Source of the DNA: Thermoleptolyngbya sichuanensis A183
GTDB lineage: Bacteria; Cyanobacteriota; Cyanobacteriia; Elainellales; Elainellaceae
DNA: 64,000 nucleotides
Direction of reading: 5' to 3'
Assembly: GCF_013177315.1 (NCBI RefSeq)
Contig: NZ_CP053661.1
Location: forward strand, 1,178,001 to 1,242,000
The notes under the pieces are model-generated. The model did no database searches and was not told where the DNA came from. It saw only the letters and a program-made list of their open reading frames with translations. Positions 44,701-53,359 of this stretch are shown piece by piece. Positions within the stretch are counted from its first letter, which is position 1. Each line of letters begins with the position of its first letter. Both the position numbers and the translations under genes were made by a program.

Positions 44701-45486
44701 ATGATGACCAGAGCACTCGCCTTTAACCCAGCGATCGCAGCGGGCAAGCCCCAAAAGCGGCGATCGCAAATGACCACAGCGCTGGCGCTTAAGCTAGAGA
44801 GGGAGAAACGACGGGAGGCGCACATGGCGGGATCTTCTACCCTGAAGAAAATTGTGGTGGTGGACGACCATGAACTCGTGCTGAACAGCACCGTAGAAGC
44901 CCTCCGGCAGCAGTATGTCGATGCCCAAATCACCACGGCCCAAACCGCAGCCAGCGCCCTCGCCCAGATTGCCCAAACCCAGCCCGATCTGGCTGTGGTC
45001 GATCTGGCGCTGCCCGAACAGCCGGGCCAACCTTCGCGCCCAGAAGTGGGGCTGCAACTGCTGCGGACGCTGATGCAGCAATATCCCAGCCTCAACATTG
45101 TGGTGCAAAGTGCCAATGCCAAGTCGCTGGTGCGGCTGAAGCCTGCGATCAATGCCCACGAGGGCGGTTTCATTATTGCTGACAAGAGCCTGTCGCTAAG
45201 GGAAATGCTGACCAAGGTGGAGTGGGCGATGCAGGGGCTGGTGTTTACGCCGAAGGAAATGCGAACTGGGCTGGAAATCAAACCAGAGTGGCTGGAGGTG
45301 CTGCGGCTGGCGTTTCATGAAGGCTTGCAGGATAAGGCGATCGCCGAACGGATGAGCGTTGCTGAGCGCACCGTCCGCCACTATTGGACGCAGGTGCAAG
45401 ATGCGCTGGGCGTGTATCCCGACAGCGGCAAAAACCAGCGCATCCAGACCGAAATCCGCGCCCGCGAAGAAGGGCTGATTGACTAG
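44701..45486 (+). CDS. NarL/FixJ-type response regulator
   Basis: A 261-residue regulator; an alternative ATG at 44824 would give the usual length of about 220. The receiver domain has the acidic pair VVVDDHE and the phospho-acceptor Asp in AVVDLALPE. A LuxR-type HTH follows (LRLAFHEGLQDKAIAERMSV, ERTVRHYWTQVQDALGVY). The stop codon is only 2 bp from the CHASE2 kinase start, so the pair is cotranscribed and probably cognate. Confidence 0.88.
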   Translation: MMTRALAFNPAIAAGKPQKRRSQMTTALALKLEREKRREAHMAGSSTLKKIVVVDDHELVLNSTVEALRQQYVDAQITTAQTAASALAQIAQTQPDLAVVDLALPEQPGQPSRPEVGLQLLRTLMQQYPSLNIVVQSANAKSLVRLKPAINAHEGGFIIADKSLSLREMLTKVEWAMQGLVFTPKEMRTGLEIKPEWLEVLRLAFHEGLQDKAIAERMSVAERTVRHYWTQVQDALGVYPDSGKNQRIQTEIRAREEGLID

Positions 45487-45488
45487 CT

Positions 45489-47408
45489 ATGAACAAGCGG
45501 CAAACGCCCTGGGCGGCGCTGCGGCGCGAGTGGCGCATCTGGAAAGCGGGGGCGCTGCCGGGGCTGGCGGTGATTGGGCTGGTGGCGCTGCTGCGGCTGA
45601 CGGGCAGCCTGCAAGTGCTGGAACTTCTGACGTTGGATCTGCTGCTGCTGCTGCGGCCGGCCGAACCCACCGACCCGCATCTCCTGATCGTCGGCATTGA
45701 TGAAGACGACATCGAGGCGGTTGGGCAATACCCCATTCCCGATGGGCAACTGGCGGCGCTGATCCAGACCTTGCAACAATCGCGGCCGACGGCGATCGCC
45801 CTTGACCTGTACCGCGATCTGCCCCAAGAGCCGGGCAGCGCCGACCTGCAAGCGCTGTTTCGTAGCCAGACCAACCTATACGGCATAGAAAAAGTGATCG
45901 GACGGGCGATCGCCCCGCCCCCCGACCTGCCCGATGAGCGAGTCGGCTTCGCAGACCTGCCCACCGACCTAGACGGCAAACTGCGCCGCAGCGCCCTCGG
46001 TAGCTACAACGCGGAAAAGACCGAGTTTCGCTTCTCTCTGGCGCAGCGTCTGGCCGAACGCTTTCTGTCGGAACGCGGTATATCGCTTGCAGGCGGCATT
46101 CGCGATCCCTACGCCATGCGATTTGGCCCGGCGGAACTGCCCCGCACCCAGCCCAACACAGGCAGCTATCACCAGATACCGCTCATGGAAGTGGAAACGC
46201 TGCTGTTTTTCCGCAGCGGTTCTCGACCGTTTGACTTGGTAACCCTGCGCGAGGTGTTGGCGGGGCAGGTGTCGGCAGACAAAGTGCGCGATCGCATCAT
46301 CCTCATCGGTGTCGTTGCGCCCAGCGTCAAAGATACCTTTAACGCTATGGCCGCCGTCACGGGTGTTCCAGAAATCCCGGCGGGCACCATCGCCGGAGTT
46401 GAAGCCCACGCCCACGCCACCAGCCAGATCATTCAGGCCGCGCTCTACGGGCGGCCGCTGCTGCGCGATTGGGCAGACCCCTGGGAATATGGCTGGCTGA
46501 TTCTTTGGGGCATTTTGGGTATCGGGCTGGGGCGGTTTCTGGTCAGTCCCCTGCGGATTCTGGCGGGGCTGGGGCTGGGGCTAATCATTCTGCTGGGGCT
46601 GTGCTTTGCGCTGCTGCTGGCGGGCTGGTGGGTGCCGCTGGTGCCTGCGCTGCTGGCGTTTTTCCTGAATGGGGTAGGGCTGACGGCGGCGCTGTTCTAT
46701 CGCCACCAGCAGGATTTGAAGCTGCAATTGCGCGATCGCCAATATGTCATCGACCACACCTTCAACGCCATTCACAGCGGCCCGCTGCAAACCCTGTCGC
46801 GCCTGCTCAGCAAAACGCGGTCTGGCCACTTGCCCGAACGCCAGTGGGAAACAGAGCTAGAGCATCTCAACCGGGAACTGCGCGTCGTCTACGATTCGGT
46901 TCGTAAAGAAATCCTGACGGAAGACGGCAGCCTCTACCTGTCCGAAGACCAGGCTCTTGATCTCAACGGCCCCTTTGAAGAAGCGCTGTACGAGGTCTAT
47001 GACCACACGCTGCGGCGAGATTTTGACTGCTTTAAGACGCTGAAATTGCGCCTGACCACATTTGATCCGCTGGAAACTGCTGGGCTGACGCTAGAACACA
47101 AGCGAGAACTCTGTCGGTTTCTGGAAGAGACGCTTTGCAACGTGGGGAAATACGCCGTTGGAGTCACCCAGTTGAACGTCGTGTGCAAGCAGGAAAATGG
47201 TCAGAATCTCATCCGCGTGATTGATAACGGCAAAGGAATAGACCCCGAACAATCCATCAAGCCGCCTGCGCTGGGAGGACGCGGCACACAGATCGCGGAA
47301 AGCATCGCGAATCAGCTTGGCGGCAAATTTCGACGAGAGCCGATCACGCCCCACGGAACGCTGTGTGAATTGATGTGGAACCCTAGCAAGATTCGATTTT
47401 GGACGTGA
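45489..47408 (+). CDS. CHASE2-domain sensor histidine kinase
   Basis: A 639-residue membrane kinase. One N-terminal membrane segment (about 22-40), an extracytoplasmic CHASE2 domain (about 45-330, with LIVGIDEDDIEAVGQYP and PTAIALDLYRD), then three membrane segments (about 335-410). The DHp helix has AIHSGPLQTL with the phospho-acceptor His near 428, and the ATPase domain shows the N-box EETLCNVGKYA and G1 box VIDNGKGID. It signals to the response regulator immediately upstream; the stimulus is unknown. Confidence 0.9.
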   Translation: MNKRQTPWAALRREWRIWKAGALPGLAVIGLVALLRLTGSLQVLELLTLDLLLLLRPAEPTDPHLLIVGIDEDDIEAVGQYPIPDGQLAALIQTLQQSRPTAIALDLYRDLPQEPGSADLQALFRSQTNLYGIEKVIGRAIAPPPDLPDERVGFADLPTDLDGKLRRSALGSYNAEKTEFRFSLAQRLAERFLSERGISLAGGIRDPYAMRFGPAELPRTQPNTGSYHQIPLMEVETLLFFRSGSRPFDLVTLREVLAGQVSADKVRDRIILIGVVAPSVKDTFNAMAAVTGVPEIPAGTIAGVEAHAHATSQIIQAALYGRPLLRDWADPWEYGWLILWGILGIGLGRFLVSPLRILAGLGLGLIILLGLCFALLLAGWWVPLVPALLAFFLNGVGLTAALFYRHQQDLKLQLRDRQYVIDHTFNAIHSGPLQTLSRLLSKTRSGHLPERQWETELEHLNRELRVVYDSVRKEILTEDGSLYLSEDQALDLNGPFEEALYEVYDHTLRRDFDCFKTLKLRLTTFDPLETAGLTLEHKRELCRFLEETLCNVGKYAVGVTQLNVVCKQENGQNLIRVIDNGKGIDPEQSIKPPALGGRGTQIAESIANQLGGKFRREPITPHGTLCELMWNPSKIRFWT

Positions 47409-47753
47409 GGTTGAACTTTGGACGTGAGGTTGAACGGAATTCTGCTGCCCTGCTGTTTTCTGCAAGGGGGATGACGGTTTTGGGCGATCGCCCCCTCCCA
47501 AACTCGCCAGCGATCTTTCCGAACTCTTCATAGGCAAAAGGAATTTTCTCCGATAGCCTAATGCATAGGTGAATTAGCTCGTTGATATAGAGTCTTATCG
47601 AAGGGACAAGGCGAAGGAACAGGGATTAGGGCAGACACCAAAATCCAAAACCCAAAATCCAAAACTCAAAATCCAAAATCCAAAACCCAAATCCCTTCCT
47701 CCCCTTCCACCGCATTGACCTTGAACCTAGCCCTGAACGAGGAGGTTTGCCCC
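47409..47753. other. Non-coding gap with CCAAAATCC simple repeats
   Basis: At 47637-47693 the word AAATCCAAAACCC/AAAATCCAAAACTC repeats about seven times; it is the complement of the repeat at 4866-4915. A GAGGAGG ribosome binding site (47739-47745) serves the DUF928 gene. Confidence 0.6.
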
Positions 47754-48545
47754 ATGACCCGGCGTTCGCGTTTCCATCGACTATCCAGGCGGCGGGTTCT
47801 GCCCCCGGCGATCGCCACTGGATGCGTGCTGGGGCTTGCTCTGCTGGGTGTCGTCATAGCCCCGGCAACCGTCGGGCAGGCAAAACCCTCGCAGCCGCCC
47901 GCCGCGCTCAAGTCCTACAAGCCGCCGCCACCAAATTCGGACTATCAAGCACCCGCCCCCGGTGGCGGAATACGAACCTCCGATTGCAGCAATATGCCGC
48001 TGTTGGCCCTTGCGCCCCAGCTTCACCAGGGGCAGACCAGTACCCGCCGTCCCACTCTCGCCTGGTACGTCCCCGGAGACGTGGCGGGGATGCTGGTTAT
48101 TCAGGTGTTTCGGGGGACCCTGCGCGATCTGGAGCGGGAAACTGAGCTGCCGCTGCTAGACGAAACGCTGACCAGCCGCGCTGGCATCATGACCTGGACG
48201 GTGCCGCAGGATCTCACGGTGGGTGAAACCTATGCGTGGCGCGTGGTGCTAATGTGCGACAGCAATCGCCCATCGCTGAACCTGCGCGATGTGGCGGAGT
48301 TTGTGGTGGTTGCGCCGACTGGGGCGCGTTCGGCAGACCCAGTGCGCGATGCCCAGCAGATGGCTGAGGACGGTATCTGGTACGATGCCCTGGCGCTGAC
48401 CCTCAGTTCGCCCGCGTCGCCACAGATGCGATCGCTCCGCATCGATATGCTGGAAACCCTGGCAGATCTGGAATCCCGCAGTGATAGTCTGCAAGCTGCC
48501 ACCCGCGTCCAGGCGTTGCGCCGGATTGTGGAGGTGGAGCGATAG
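47754..48545 (+). CDS. DUF928 protein
   Basis: A 263-residue secreted or membrane-anchored protein. The ATG at 47754 has a GAGGAGG site eight bases upstream. A signal segment (about 17-40) precedes a Pro-rich stretch and the DUF928 core: PLLALAPQ, TSTRRPTLAWYVP, LPLLDETLTSRAGIMTWTVP and TYAWRVVLMCD. DUF928 is common in cyanobacteria, often near CHASE2 sensor genes; here it follows the kinase gene by 345 bp in the same direction, but function is not known. Confidence 0.82.
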   Translation: MTRRSRFHRLSRRRVLPPAIATGCVLGLALLGVVIAPATVGQAKPSQPPAALKSYKPPPPNSDYQAPAPGGGIRTSDCSNMPLLALAPQLHQGQTSTRRPTLAWYVPGDVAGMLVIQVFRGTLRDLERETELPLLDETLTSRAGIMTWTVPQDLTVGETYAWRVVLMCDSNRPSLNLRDVAEFVVVAPTGARSADPVRDAQQMAEDGIWYDALALTLSSPASPQMRSLRIDMLETLADLESRSDSLQAATRVQALRRIVEVER

Positions 48546-48577
48546 AGCAGGCTGGGAGTTGGGGTTTGGGTTTTAGT

Positions 48578-48668
48578 AGGACTGACGCACTTGCGATTAA
48601 ATTTCCTGGGTTTTGGACGATTTCTTGCAGGCACAGTCCGTGAGAAATCGTCCAACTGCGTAAGTCCT
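48578..48668 (+). repeat. Hairpin repeat family, copy 3
   Basis: A 91-bp element starting AGGACTGACGCAC and ending CAACTGCGTAAGTCCT. The stem GACGATTTCTTGCAGG / TCCGTGAGAAATCGTC keeps pairing through compensating changes and G-T pairs; the loop is CACAG. Same orientation as copy 2. Confidence 0.85.
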
Positions 48669-48750
48669 ATTTAGGATTTTGGGGTTTGGATTTTAGGGCT
48701 GGAGTTGAGGGGTGGGCGATCGCCCCTGTTCCTTGGCCTTGGCAAAAGCG

Positions 48751-50100
48751 CTAGTACACCATCGGGCGGGTGGGGTCGCTGGCGAAGGCAATCCACAGCG
48801 GGAATTGCAGCAGCGACAGGTTCACCACATCTTCCGACTCGTCCATGATGATCAGCGGTAGCTGCTTTTGCTTGAGCAGGCGATCGGCCCGCTGGGCCAG
48901 AGGTTCCGGCGCTTCAAACAGCACCACCCCCTGATCTGCCCCAAAATCGGTGCGGGAAATGCCGAGGCAGTCTTGCAGGCCGCGCCGCCACTCGCCCAGG
49001 CGTTCTGGTGTGTCTGCCAGAATCAGCGTCCGCACTTTGGGGCCATAGAGCTTCCGCAGGATAGAGATAATCGCCGAAGCCACCAGAATGTTTTGCAGGC
49101 GCGACCCCATCGTTCGGGTTGCGCCGCGGCCGCCCTGAGTAAAGAACCAGTTGGCAACGCGCTCGGCGTGGACTGGCTCGAAGGTGCGGCGCAGTTGCCA
49201 GGCGGGGCCATAATAGTCGGGCGAGGTGCGATACTGCTCCAGCAGCTTGCGGATCTGCCGGGTTTCTTCCTGAAACGCGGGTTCGCCGAATTTAGGCTTG
49301 GGGGCGGGTTCTTCGCGCTCTTTTTCCCGCTCTCGATCGCGCTCCCGTTCTCGCGGCGGCGGTGCAGACAGCTTCAGGTCATCTGCCAGCGTGACCAGAT
49401 CTTGCAGGCTGCCCACCAGGTAATCCTTGAAGCCCTGGATGCGGATGGCGATGTCTTGCGAACTGCCCGCAAAGGTACTCCGCATTTCGGTGCGAATGCG
49501 CTCTTGGCGACGCTCCAACTGTTCCACAGAAACTTGCAGCGCCTGTTTTCGCTGTTCCAACTCGCCCAGACTTTCGCGGGCCAGGCGACCCAACATTCGC
49601 TCGGTGGCAGCAAAATCGGCCTGGAGTTGGGCGATCGCCCGCTTCAGGTCTTGCTCCTGCGCTTTGAGGTCGGCAACCCGTGCGGCGATCGCCGCTGGAG
49701 AGTCGTCGTCGGCATCCTTCGCCCAATCGGCGGAGAACTCGGCGGGTGCAGTCGAGCGTGGGGCCGCCAGAGGCGCGACGGATTCTGCCATCGGTTCCGC
49801 ACCGGAGGGCAAATCATCGGCCCAGTTGCTCGACCCGTTCTCATCCGCTGCTGGCAGGGTCGATTCAGCCCCAGGTTCCGAGGAGAAATCCGAATTAGCC
49901 GCCGCATCCAAACTGGCGATCGCCCCGACGCTGTTCTCGTCAGCCCTGGGTGGCGGGGTCGCTGGCGACGAGAGGCTGAGCGGCGCAACGGCCCCGTCTG
50001 GCATTTCGCTGGCGGGTGTCGTGAAATTCACTCCGGGGGACTGAGAAGACTTCTCCTCGTCCGAGTCAAAAAAATCTGCGTTGGATTCGTCTGGATTCAT
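48751..50100 (-). CDS. DUF3086 protein
   Basis: A 449-residue cyanobacterial protein. An acidic low-complexity N-terminal region (about 1-135) is followed by a coiled coil (about 136-215: ADLKAQEQDLKRAIAQLQAD, shortened), a charged RERERDREREKER linker near 255, and a conserved C-terminal domain (about 275-449, with TSPDYYGPAWQLRRTFEP and TLILADTPERLGEWRRGLQD). No membrane segment. The function is unknown. It is followed upstream by DUF3119 and MlaE genes on the same strand, a common cyanobacterial neighbourhood. Confidence 0.82.
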   Translation of the reverse strand: MNPDESNADFFDSDEEKSSQSPGVNFTTPASEMPDGAVAPLSLSSPATPPPRADENSVGAIASLDAAANSDFSSEPGAESTLPAADENGSSNWADDLPSGAEPMAESVAPLAAPRSTAPAEFSADWAKDADDDSPAAIAARVADLKAQEQDLKRAIAQLQADFAATERMLGRLARESLGELEQRKQALQVSVEQLERRQERIRTEMRSTFAGSSQDIAIRIQGFKDYLVGSLQDLVTLADDLKLSAPPPRERERDREREKEREEPAPKPKFGEPAFQEETRQIRKLLEQYRTSPDYYGPAWQLRRTFEPVHAERVANWFFTQGGRGATRTMGSRLQNILVASAIISILRKLYGPKVRTLILADTPERLGEWRRGLQDCLGISRTDFGADQGVVLFEAPEPLAQRADRLLKQKQLPLIIMDESEDVVNLSLLQFPLWIAFASDPTRPMVY

Positions 50101-50108
50101 GAGGCAAA

Positions 50109-50501
50109 TTACTCGGAAACGGTCGGACAACGCTGCTCCAGGCAGGCTTGTAGCGCTTTGGGGTCAAACAGGATTGGCAAAAAGTGGATGCTGTTCACCT
50201 CTTTGAAATAGAAGAGAATGGGCACGGGTGGCCAGAAAATCGCCCAGTTTTGCCAGTCCTGATAGGGAAAACGGCGGATGCGCGTTTCGCCGTGAAAAAT
50301 GTCGAGGGCCGTGTCAGTGAAGTGGAGCCGCAGTGTTGCGGTTTGCACCAGCAGGAACACGCCAAACAGCCCAACCGCCGCACCAACCCAGACCTGGAGC
50401 CACACCAGCGGCAGCGCCAGCAGCAACAGTCCGATGGGCAATCGATAGCTGGGTGCAAGCTGCACGGGATCAGTAGGGGCGATCGCAGAGGGTGAGTTCA
50501 C
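50109..50501 (-). CDS. DUF3119 membrane protein
   Basis: A 130-residue protein with two adjacent membrane segments (about 20-58) and a PH-like beta domain (LRLHFTDTALDIFHGETRIR, FPYQDWQNWAIFWPPVPILF shortened). The family is found in cyanobacteria and plastids. Its stop is 8 bp from the DUF3086 start, so the two are one transcription unit. Confidence 0.85.
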   Translation of the reverse strand: MNSPSAIAPTDPVQLAPSYRLPIGLLLLALPLVWLQVWVGAAVGLFGVFLLVQTATLRLHFTDTALDIFHGETRIRRFPYQDWQNWAIFWPPVPILFYFKEVNSIHFLPILFDPKALQACLEQRCPTVSE

Positions 50502-50693
50502 GTTGATTCTTGCAGTTGATTTTTGAGTGGATGTTTGGGTTGCTTTTTGAAATTTGAAAGCAGCGTTACAAGATTCCTCTCTATTCCTCTATTCTAAGTC
50601 GTGTTGCTGACGACCCTTTCAGAATGCGGTTTGAAGAACACCCGGATCGAGCGCCCATTACCGCAGCCAGGAGACCCCGTTCGCCCGCCAGCC

Positions 50694-51485
50694 TCAAAAC
50701 GAAGCGCCAGTGTCAATGCCTCGGAACATGAGCCAGGACATGAAGAAGTTGCTGACAAAGATCGCCAGCAGCGCCGTTACCACAGCGGCGGTGGTCGATT
50801 GGCCGACCCCTTTTGCGCCGCCTGTGGTGGTGAGGCCCCAACTACAGCCGATGATGGCAATGAGCGCCCCAAACACCACCGACTTGATTAAAGCGCTGAT
50901 CAAATCCCACTCTTGCATAAGATTTTGGGCAGAGTCGAGAAAAACCTGTGTCGAGATATTGTAAAGCGACTCCGCCAGAATTGCCCCGCCTGCCATTCCG
51001 GTGACAAAGGACAACACCGTTAGCAGCGGCAGCATGAGGCAGCAGGAGATGACGCGGGGGATCACCAGATAGTCGATGGGGTCGGTTTTCAGCATGTAGA
51101 GCGCGTCGATTTGCTCCGTCACCTGCATGGTGCCAATTTCGGCCGCAAAGGCAGACCCGATGCGCCCTGTGACCACGATCGCCGTGACCAGAGGGGCCAG
51201 TTCTCGCGAGAGGGCGATCGCCAAAACGCCCCCCACCGCCGTTCCTGCCCCAAAGGCGATGAATTCTCGCGCCACGCCGATGGTAAACACCATCCCTACG
51301 GTCAGCGCGGTCAGCAGGTTGATGGGCAGCGACTCTGGCCCAACGACGGCCATTTGCTCCGACGTATTGCGGACGTGGATCTTGCCTGTCAGCAGGTGAA
51401 CCAGCACCTGCCCGCCCAGAAACACTGCCGCCACGAGCCGTCGCCACCAGCGCCCCAAACTCGAATTTCCCAACTCCGTACTCAA
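50694..51485 (-). CDS. mlaE: MlaE-family lipid ABC transporter permease
   Basis: A 263-residue integral membrane protein of the MlaE/Ycf63 family, the permease of MCE-type phospholipid transport between membranes. Marks are VFTIGVAREFIAFGAG, the REL-x-P block LSRELAPLVTAIVVTGRIGSA (cut here), EIGTMQVTEQIDAL and the C-terminal GGAKGVGQSTTAAVV. The ATPase and MCE protein are not in the window. In cyanobacteria and chloroplasts the counterpart is TGD1. Confidence 0.92.
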   Translation of the reverse strand: MSTELGNSSLGRWWRRLVAAVFLGGQVLVHLLTGKIHVRNTSEQMAVVGPESLPINLLTALTVGMVFTIGVAREFIAFGAGTAVGGVLAIALSRELAPLVTAIVVTGRIGSAFAAEIGTMQVTEQIDALYMLKTDPIDYLVIPRVISCCLMLPLLTVLSFVTGMAGGAILAESLYNISTQVFLDSAQNLMQEWDLISALIKSVVFGALIAIIGCSWGLTTTGGAKGVGQSTTAAVVTALLAIFVSNFFMSWLMFRGIDTGASF

Positions 51486-52043
51486 GGATGTTTCCGCCGA
51501 CTCTCTAGGGTGTGCAATAGATTGATACTATGCGAATACTATGCGAACTTCACTCCTCTGACATGACTCGATCGCGCTAGAAACTGGATCGCGTCGCTCT
51601 AGAAAACAGGGGCTTGATTCCGGGTGTCTTTCTTAACTCGGCGTTACAGAATTCAGAAAGGGCAGGACGGGCGATCGCCCCAACTCCGGTTTCTCGGCCG
51701 CGCTTTGGGGTTGGAGTGTGTTAGAAGCCGCGAATACTCATCGGTTTCAGGTTGTCTCAGTGATTTCTCTAGGGCGATCGCTCGCAGATTGCGTTTTCTG
51801 AGAGCGATTTAAGATTTCTGTCATATTCTGCGGGTCGCCCCAGATTCCGCCTATCTTGGATGCAACAGGCTGACTGGGGCGATCGCCAAAACGGGGTCGA
51901 GCTTGCGCTGGTTCAGTCTGCATCGTGAGCGATTGCACCGAATATGGGGCACATTGATTGCACCTGTATTCTGCTGCACTTGCCTATCGCACTTTGCGTC
52001 CTAAACTCTGCCACCGTTCGTTTCCCTGGTTTTGTCACACGTT
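51486..52043. other. 558-bp gap without a recognised gene
   Basis: No open frame with a supported start or known family. Several GCGATCGC words occur (51672, 51773 and 51890 area). A short direct repeat TGCGAATACTATGCGAA is at about 51528-51548 and CTCGATCGCGCTAGAAA/GATCGCGTCGCTCTAGAAA at about 51567-51604. A small RNA cannot be excluded. Confidence 0.45.
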
Positions 52044-52331
52044 ATGCGTATGTTTCCTAACCTGATGCGATCGCTCCTGATTACAGCCATTTTCAGCTTT
52101 TTGCTGCCTGTGGTGCTGGTGGGCTGCTTGCTGGTGCCGCTGCGGGTGCTGCAAGAAATTCCCAGCCTGGAAGTCATGAGTCAGGCCGGCATTGCTCCGG
52201 TGGTCGAGTTTTTGCGAGTCTTTGGCAGCGGCAATCCCCTCCACGGGCTGCTGGTGATTGCGTCTGTGTCTAGCCTGGTGGGTATTTTGTTCGATTCCTA
52301 CACGCTCTATCGGCACGAAAAGATCGGCTAG
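52044..52331 (+). CDS. Small membrane protein, conserved hypothetical
   Basis: A 95-residue protein with two membrane segments (about 7-30 and 66-85) and a short basic tail (YRHEKIG). The ATG at 52044 is preferred to an upstream TTG. I recall similar small proteins in cyanobacteria but no function. Confidence 0.65.
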   Translation: MRMFPNLMRSLLITAIFSFLLPVVLVGCLLVPLRVLQEIPSLEVMSQAGIAPVVEFLRVFGSGNPLHGLLVIASVSSLVGILFDSYTLYRHEKIG

Positions 52332-52386
52332 GCCGAGCTTCAAATCTTGGATTGGGGGCTGCAATTATCGCTTATTCGCCTTCAAA

Positions 52387-53283
52387 TTATTCGCCTTCAA
52401 AGCTGAGGATGCCGCGATCGCCATCCAGCCAGACGGGTACACCTACCGGCAGCGCTGCATTGCTGCCGTCGTGGCCAAAGGGCAGATCAGACACGACCGG
52501 AATGCCCAAATCACTGAGGCGATCGCTCAACACGCCCTCCACCGAAAAGCTGGGAATGTGCTGCGGTGCGTCGCACTGGCTAAAGCGACCCAACGCAATG
52601 CCGCGTACCTGCGACAGCAAACCGCTCATGCGCCACTGGGTCAGCATTCGGTCGATGCGGTAGGGGGCTTCCATCACGTCTTCCAGCGCCAGGATTACGC
52701 CATTCAGGTCGGGTTGGAGCGGCGTATGCAGCAAATGCGTCGCCACTGTCAGGTTTGCAGGCAGCAGCAGCCCCTTGGCCGTGCCGCCGCCCCAGCCGTC
52801 GCCCTTCAGGGGAGATAGCGGCTTGCCCTCGACGCAATGGATTAGCCGCTCCACCGACCAGTCTGGCTCTACGCACAGCGTCGTTAGCACGGGGCCATGC
52901 ACGCCGGAGATGCCCTGCTGCGCCAGCCCCCACAGCAGGCTGGTAATGTCTGAAAAGCCAATCAGCCACTTGGGTTCCGCTGTGCCCCAGTCCCATTCCT
53001 CCAGCAGGCGACTGCCGCCATAGCCGCCCCGCGCACAGAGAATCCCGCGACAGGTCGGATCGTTCCAGGCTTCGGCAAACTGCGATCGCCGCTCCAAATC
53101 CGTGCCTGCCAGATAGCCCCAGCGCTTGTCGATGTGGGGGGGGACTTCGACCCGATAGCCGTGCGATCGCCAAATTTCCACGCCCAGATGAAAAGCCTCC
53201 ATCTCTCGCAGGGCCCCACTGGGAGTAATCACACGCAGCAAATCGCCAGGTTTGAGCGGAGCAGGAGGGAGGCAGGGACGCAT
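52387..53283 (-). CDS. ldcA: LD-carboxypeptidase (peptidase family S66)
   Basis: A 298-residue serine peptidase that removes the terminal D-Ala from murein tetrapeptides in peptidoglycan recycling. The nucleophile Ser is in WLIGFSDITSLL (about 102-113), the Glu in ILALEDVMEAPYR (about 198-210), and the His in LPFGHDGSNAALP (about 268-280). The N-terminal substrate-binding loop shows GDLLRVITPSGAL and CARGGYGGSR. ATG 53283 gives the family N-terminus; a longer frame reaches into the amidase gene. It is just downstream of the SLH-amidase gene. Confidence 0.9.
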   Translation of the reverse strand: MRPCLPPAPLKPGDLLRVITPSGALREMEAFHLGVEIWRSHGYRVEVPPHIDKRWGYLAGTDLERRSQFAEAWNDPTCRGILCARGGYGGSRLLEEWDWGTAEPKWLIGFSDITSLLWGLAQQGISGVHGPVLTTLCVEPDWSVERLIHCVEGKPLSPLKGDGWGGGTAKGLLLPANLTVATHLLHTPLQPDLNGVILALEDVMEAPYRIDRMLTQWRMSGLLSQVRGIALGRFSQCDAPQHIPSFSVEGVLSDRLSDLGIPVVSDLPFGHDGSNAALPVGVPVWLDGDRGILSFEGE

Positions 53284-53359
53284 TGGGTTGGCAGGGAGGG
53301 ATCTCGAATCAGTTTTCCCTCCCATCATCGCATCATCTTTTGCGCTTCTGCCTCCCCCC

